A DNA stretch of 8,859 bases from Hyphomicrobiaceae bacterium (GTDB lineage: Bacteria; Pseudomonadota; Alphaproteobacteria; Rhizobiales; Hyphomicrobiaceae). A model generated the notes under the pieces. That model saw only the letters and a program-made list of their open reading frames with translations. It was not told the DNA's origin and did no database searches. This document shows positions 6,669 through 8,859 of this stretch, in pieces; positions within the stretch are counted from its first letter, which is position 1; the number at the start of each line of letters is the position of its first letter. Position numbers and translations under genes: made by a program. The stretch covers positions 1 to 8,859 of the forward strand of contig JAJFHI010000094.1 of assembly GCA_021775715.1 (NCBI GenBank). The letters run 5' to 3'.

Positions 6669-7166
6669 CTAGTAGTACTTGCCAATCTTGAGCCAGCCAC
6701 CACTCTTGCGACCTCTGCGGACTTCCTTGTCACGGCCGTGAGACTTAAAGCCCTTCTTGCCGCCGTAGATGTTCTTCTTGCCGAAACGATCGTACTTGTT
6801 ACGGCCAAAGTACTTACGGCCAGAGTGCTGCGTTTTGTAGTTGTGCTTTTTGTTAAAGATTCGGTCGCTGGCATTGCGAAGCGCGTATTTGATCTCTTTG
6901 CGCTCAAACCGGTCAATGTAACCGTCGTTGAACTTGGACGAACGGATCAGGCGACGAACTCGATTGTTCTGACGCTTAAGTTTGCGAAACTCACGGCGTG
7001 TCAATTCGCCGGAACGAACGCCCTGTTTGATACGAGACGCCTGGCGATCAGCGCGATCCATGAATTTTCCATAACCACCGCCTGGACCTGCAGAAGCCGG
7101 AGCCGCCGCAACCATCGCTGTTGCTGCCAATACTGCACTTGCTGTCAGGAGAGCCTTGATCTTCAT
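6669..7166 (-). CDS. Exported basic protein with RIxxGxxxGxLTxxE...KHN motif
   Basis: A 165-residue exported protein of unknown function. The signal peptide (MKIKALLTAS onward) is probably cut after ASA at 26, followed by GPGGGYGK. Residues 43-109 match a motif I recognise from many small proteobacterial periplasmic proteins: SRIKQGVRSGELTRREFRKL, then a DG turn (FNDGYIDRFE, 79-88), then SDRIFNKKHN. This is a helical pair around an EF-hand-like turn. The tail 110-165 is rich in Gly, Lys, Arg and Tyr. The start at 7166 is chosen because GAGG lies 8 nt upstream and the signal peptide begins there; a longer reading to 7265 would run through the 44-bp regulatory element. It has its own strong terminator. 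Confidence 0.87.
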   Translation of the reverse strand: MKIKALLTASAVLAATAMVAAAPASAGPGGGYGKFMDRADRQASRIKQGVRSGELTRREFRKLKRQNNRVRRLIRSSKFNDGYIDRFERKEIKYALRNASDRIFNKKHNYKTQHSGRKYFGRNKYDRFGKKNIYGGKKGFKSHGRDKEVRRGRKSGGWLKIGKYY

Positions 7167-7232
7167 AATCCGTTCCTCATCCGTTTGGCCGTCTGTTCCC
7201 CGGCCGTTGTTGATGAGACCAATATGAAGGCG

Positions 7233-7276
7233 CTGCATTGAACCAGCTCTGAATGGCCGCTTCATCCAGCGTTCAT
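7233..7276 (-). promoter_or_regulatory. 44-bp dyad element, copy 2
   Basis: On the minus strand the units read ATGAACGCTGG, ATGAAGCGGCC, ATTCAGAGCTG and GTTCAATGCAG, the same order, 11-bp period and dyad as copy 1. It ends 66 nt before ATG 7166, against 65 nt for copy 1. The first unit is the best conserved (9 of 11). The 106 bp between here and pccB hold only an AT-rich dyad (GTATTT/AAATAC, 7289-7302). I see no clear terminator for pccB. Confidence 0.6.
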
Positions 7277-7386
7277 CTTAAAATTGGCGTATTTTCAAAT
7301 ACTTAGGGCGCAAATTCAAAGTTTTCCTGAATCGCACCCTCACCTTTGTCATCATGTGTGCCACCCAAATTAGGGCCGACACCGCT

Positions 7387-8859
7387 CTACAGCGGAATGT
7401 TGTCGTGCTTTTTCCAAGGATTTTCGAGTGTTTTGTTACGCAGCATATTGAGTGCACGTGAAATACGGTGGCGTGTGTTTCGTGGCAGGATCACTTCGTC
7501 GATATAGCCGCGTTCGGCAGCAACAAACGGGTTGGCGAACCTGTCTTTGTATTCCTCGATGCGCCCATCAATTTTTTGCTGGTCGCCCAACTCTGATCGA
7601 TACAGGATCTCGACGGCACCTTTCGCCCCCATTACCGCAATCTCTGCGGTTGGCCACGCGTAGTTCACGTCACCGCGAATATGCTTGGAACTCATAACGT
7701 CATATGCGCCGCCGTATGCTTTGCGCGTGATGACCGTAACCTTCGGCACTGTTGCCTCGGCGTAGGCGAACAACAGCTTGGCGCCATGCTTGATCAAGCC
7801 GCCGTATTCCTGGGCCGTGCCCGGCAGGAAGCCCGGGACATCGACCAGCGTCACAAGCGGGATCTCAAAGCAGTCGCAGAACCGAACAAAACGGGCCGCC
7901 TTGCGTGAGGCGTCGCTATCGAGCACGCCGGCCAAAACCATCGGCTGGTTGGCAACGATGCCAACAGTGTGGCCCTCCATGCGCGCAAAACCCGTCACGA
8001 TATTGCCGGCGAACGCACCTTGGATCTCGAAGAAATCACCCTCATCGACGATCTTGGTGATCAATTCCTTCATGTCGTAGGGCTTGTTGGGGTTATCTGG
8101 AATAAGCGTGTCCAGGGAAACCTCAACGCGGCTCGGCTTATCTTTGGTCGGTAGTTCGGGAACGCCGTCGATGTTGTTGGACGGCAGGAAGTCCATCAGA
8201 CGACGCATTTGCAGCAACGCCTCAACGTCGTTGTCATAGGCGCGGTCGGCAATCGACGACTTCGATGTATGAACCTTGGCGCCGCCGAGCTCCTCCGCCG
8301 TGACCGTTTCGTTGGTCACTGTCTTCACAACATCCGGGCCTGTCACGAACATGTAGCTCGTATCTCGAACCATAAAAATAAAATCGGTCATCGCAGGTGA
8401 ATAAACGTCACCACCGGCGCATGGGCCCATGATCACAGAAATCTGCGGAACGACACCGGACGACATCACGTTGCGCTGAAACACTTCGCCGTACCCACCC
8501 AGCGCATCGACGCCTTCCTGAATGCGCGCGCCACCGGCATCAAACAAGCCGATAATCGGGGCACGGTTCTTCAGCGCCATATCCTGGATCTTGGTGATCT
8601 TGCGGGCATGCGTTTCCGACAGCGACCCACCGAACACTGTGAAGTCTTTGGCAAACACATAGACGACGCGACCGTTGATCGTGCCCCACCCCGTGACGAC
8701 GCCGTCGCCTGGAACCTTCTGGTTCTCCATGTTGAAATCGGAGCAGCGATGCTCAACGAACATGTCAAATTCTTCGAACGAGCCATCATCCATCAAGAGG
8801 TCAATGCGCTCACGGGCCGTCAGCTTGCCACGCTTGTGCTGGGATTCGATCCGCTTCAA
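7387..8859 (-). CDS. pccB: Propionyl-CoA carboxylase beta subunit (carboxyltransferase), 5' end cut by window
   Basis: This subunit transfers the carboxyl group from PccA-bound biotin to propionyl-CoA. The 490 visible residues cover almost the whole carboxyltransferase domain: KLTARERIDLL near the N-terminus, then FGGSLSETHARKI, GARIQEGVDALGGYGE, the oxyanion-type glycine region GPCAGGDVYSPA, GIVANQPMVLAGVLD, and the C-terminal GGAYDVMSSKH with Asp at visible residue 387. In actinobacterial homologues the residue in this AYD motif sets acyl-CoA preference, and Asp goes with propionyl-CoA. The window ends in LKRIESQH. Family members have about 20 more N-terminal residues, so the real start lies outside and the leftmost TTG is not it. 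The stop is TAG at 7389-7387. The protein ends NPWKKHDNIPL, usual for PccB. Confidence 0.96.
   Translation of the reverse strand: MKRIESQHKRGKLTARERIDLLMDDGSFEEFDMFVEHRCSDFNMENQKVPGDGVVTGWGTINGRVVYVFAKDFTVFGGSLSETHARKITKIQDMALKNRAPIIGLFDAGGARIQEGVDALGGYGEVFQRNVMSSGVVPQISVIMGPCAGGDVYSPAMTDFIFMVRDTSYMFVTGPDVVKTVTNETVTAEELGGAKVHTSKSSIADRAYDNDVEALLQMRRLMDFLPSNNIDGVPELPTKDKPSRVEVSLDTLIPDNPNKPYDMKELITKIVDEGDFFEIQGAFAGNIVTGFARMEGHTVGIVANQPMVLAGVLDSDASRKAARFVRFCDCFEIPLVTLVDVPGFLPGTAQEYGGLIKHGAKLLFAYAEATVPKVTVITRKAYGGAYDVMSSKHIRGDVNYAWPTAEIAVMGAKGAVEILYRSELGDQQKIDGRIEEYKDRFANPFVAAERGYIDEVILPRNTRHRISRALNMLRNKTLENPWKKHDNIPL

Noticed and set aside
6642..7241. 199-codon plus-strand frame
   Set aside because: Antisense of the KHN-motif protein gene; it starts within that gene's terminator and has no ribosome site.
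7167..7265. 33-residue N-terminal extension of the KHN-motif protein
   Set aside because: It overlaps the conserved regulatory element, and the signal peptide and ribosome site fit the start at 7166.

Overview
The window looks like a chromosomal segment of an alphaproteobacterium, probably of the Hyphomicrobiales or Rhodobacterales. This placement is an inference from the propionyl-CoA carboxylase subunit sequences, the moderately GC-rich composition and the type of accessory genes. No rRNA, tRNA, phage, IS element, CRISPR array or antibiotic-resistance gene is visible.

Layout. All genes but one (plus one doubtful small ORF) lie on the minus strand, so transcription runs right to left. At the right edge is most of pccB, the carboxyltransferase (beta) subunit of propionyl-CoA carboxylase, with its N-terminus cut by the window end. 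Next come two small genes for exported, extremely basic proteins (7166-6669 and 6460-5858). Each has a good Shine-Dalgarno site, a signal peptide and its own terminator. Then comes the single confident plus-strand gene, a DxD-type glycosyltransferase (4931-5764). Divergent from it is a gene for a 335-residue cytoplasmic protein built from repeated EF-hand/TerB-like helix-loop-helix units (4707-3700), ending at a strong intrinsic terminator. After that is a membrane-anchored TAXI-type (TRAP) solute-binding protein (3529-2165). The left edge holds pccA, the biotin carboxylase/biotin carrier (alpha) subunit, complete except for the last few codons.

How the genes relate. PccA and PccB form one biotin enzyme that carboxylates propionyl-CoA to methylmalonyl-CoA. 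Their genes are about 5.4 kb apart, separated by five genes with no obvious metabolic link to PCC and by several terminators, so they are unlikely to share one transcript.

Most notable observation. The two small basic exported proteins do not look homologous, yet each is preceded by the same 44-bp element, about 65 bp before its start codon. It consists of four 11-bp units with TGAAC/GTTCA half-sites in perfect dyad arrangement, and 31 of 44 positions are identical between the two copies. This suggests a shared regulator controlling a small regulon of cationic envelope proteins. The divergent intergenic region 4708-4930 is also unusual: in both directions an RNA hairpin would bury the Shine-Dalgarno sequence. 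On the plus side this involves a 56-codon ORF that overlaps the glycosyltransferase start.
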